64,000 nucleotides of DNA from Arenicola marina (lineage: Eukaryota > Annelida > Polychaeta > Arenicolidae): NCBI GenBank assembly GCA_964019135.1, contig OZ025248.1, forward strand, positions 10,051,574 through 10,115,573, given 5' to 3'. Each line of letters starts with the position of its first letter. The stretch's first letter is position 1. The notes beneath the pieces were generated by a model, which did no database searches, was not told the DNA's origin, and saw only the letters and a program-made list of their open reading frames with translations. Positions 63,931-64,000 of the stretch are shown piece after piece. A program made the position numbers and the translations under genes.

Positions 63931-64000
63931 GTGAGTTGGAGTTTGGTGGCAAATAAGACCTTTTCCGGCGTAGCGCGTGACCTTAGACAGCAATAACGAT

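Larger units (their letters stand above)
1..64000 (+). repeat. Tandem array of ~383-bp exon-plus-intron units, truncated at both edges
   Basis: The same ~383-bp unit recurs from the first to the last base with no interruption. Unit length is 383 bp almost everywhere. It is 384 bp in many left-flank units, 382 bp where a base is lost (U18/U19, U81/U82, U116/U117, U159/U160), and 384 bp at U135/U136. Neighbouring core units differ at only a few recurrent positions. Introns are nearly as similar between copies as exons, so this is DNA-level duplication and homogenisation rather than only protein-level repeat conservation. The sequence starts and stops inside introns, so the true array is longer than 64 kb. 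Confidence 0.98.

Noticed and set aside
1-64000. CRISPR-like array (regular repeats and spacers)
   Set aside because: The period is 383 bp, all parts of the unit are repeated, and there are no unique spacers. The content is an animal EGF exon and intron.
1-64000. Pure non-coding satellite that captured an EGF exon
   Set aside because: Not fully excluded, but no exon out of 167 has lost its frame, cysteines or splice dinucleotides, and exon variation looks lower and mostly silent. That is not expected for an untranslated satellite.
1-64000. Assembly artefact that multiplied a few units
   Set aside because: Unit types, private variants and changing offsets (7, 9, 35, 38, 96 units) give a complex non-trivial pattern that a simple assembler loop would not create. 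Exact copy number may still be wrong and needs long reads.
1-64000. Transposon, retroelement, tRNA, rRNA or small-RNA gene within the introns
   Set aside because: Introns are uniform in length with only substitutions and one-base changes. No terminal repeats, target-site duplications, poly-A tails or RNA-gene boxes were seen.

Overview
The whole 64-kb window is one uninterrupted head-to-tail tandem array of about 167 copies of a ~383-bp unit (called U1 to U167 here, left to right). Each unit holds one 114-bp exon on the + strand, coding for a single Notch-type calcium-binding EGF-like domain, and one ~269-bp intron. Each exon is bounded by a TTTTCAG-like acceptor and a CAG|GTGAGT donor. All exons are phase 1-1 and exactly 38 codons long, so any number of them splice together in frame. 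The window therefore encodes about 6,350 residues of pure EGF repeat. No first exon, last exon, signal peptide, membrane segment, promoter or polyadenylation region is visible: the gene and the array continue past both edges.

Organism: GT-AG introns with one EGF module per symmetric exon point to an animal nuclear genome. The repeat resembles the EGF modules of invertebrate deuterostome proteins (fibropellin/Notch-like; lancelet, echinoderm or similar), but I cannot fix the taxon from this sequence, and no gene symbol is justified.

Layout: U1-U18 (to about 6.9 kb) form a diverse left flank with 383/384-bp units, local dimers, a private intron cassette containing ATGAATTCAT and most of the amino-acid variants. 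U19-U139 (about 7-53 kb) form a strongly homogenised core built from a few recurring unit types. These are arranged as higher-order repeats: a 7-unit block of 2,681 bp, a 9-unit repeat, and long-range duplications at offsets of 35, 38 and 96-97 units. U140-U155 carry an 8-unit partial repeat with new variants. U156-U167 are diverse again and share variants (GCAGTCATGAG in the intron; Thr for Ala before the NGYSC motif) with the left flank but not with the core. This pattern fits unequal exchange or gene conversion that homogenised the middle of an older array.

All 167 exons keep the reading frame and all six cysteines, while recurrent variable sites look denser in the introns. This favours a working coding array over a satellite that merely trapped an exon. 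Almost every domain carries motifs for Ca2+ binding, Asp/Asn beta-hydroxylation, O-glucosylation and O-fucosylation, predicting a very long, rigid, heavily modified extracellular rod. Nothing else (RNA genes, transposons, CRISPR arrays, minus-strand genes) was found.
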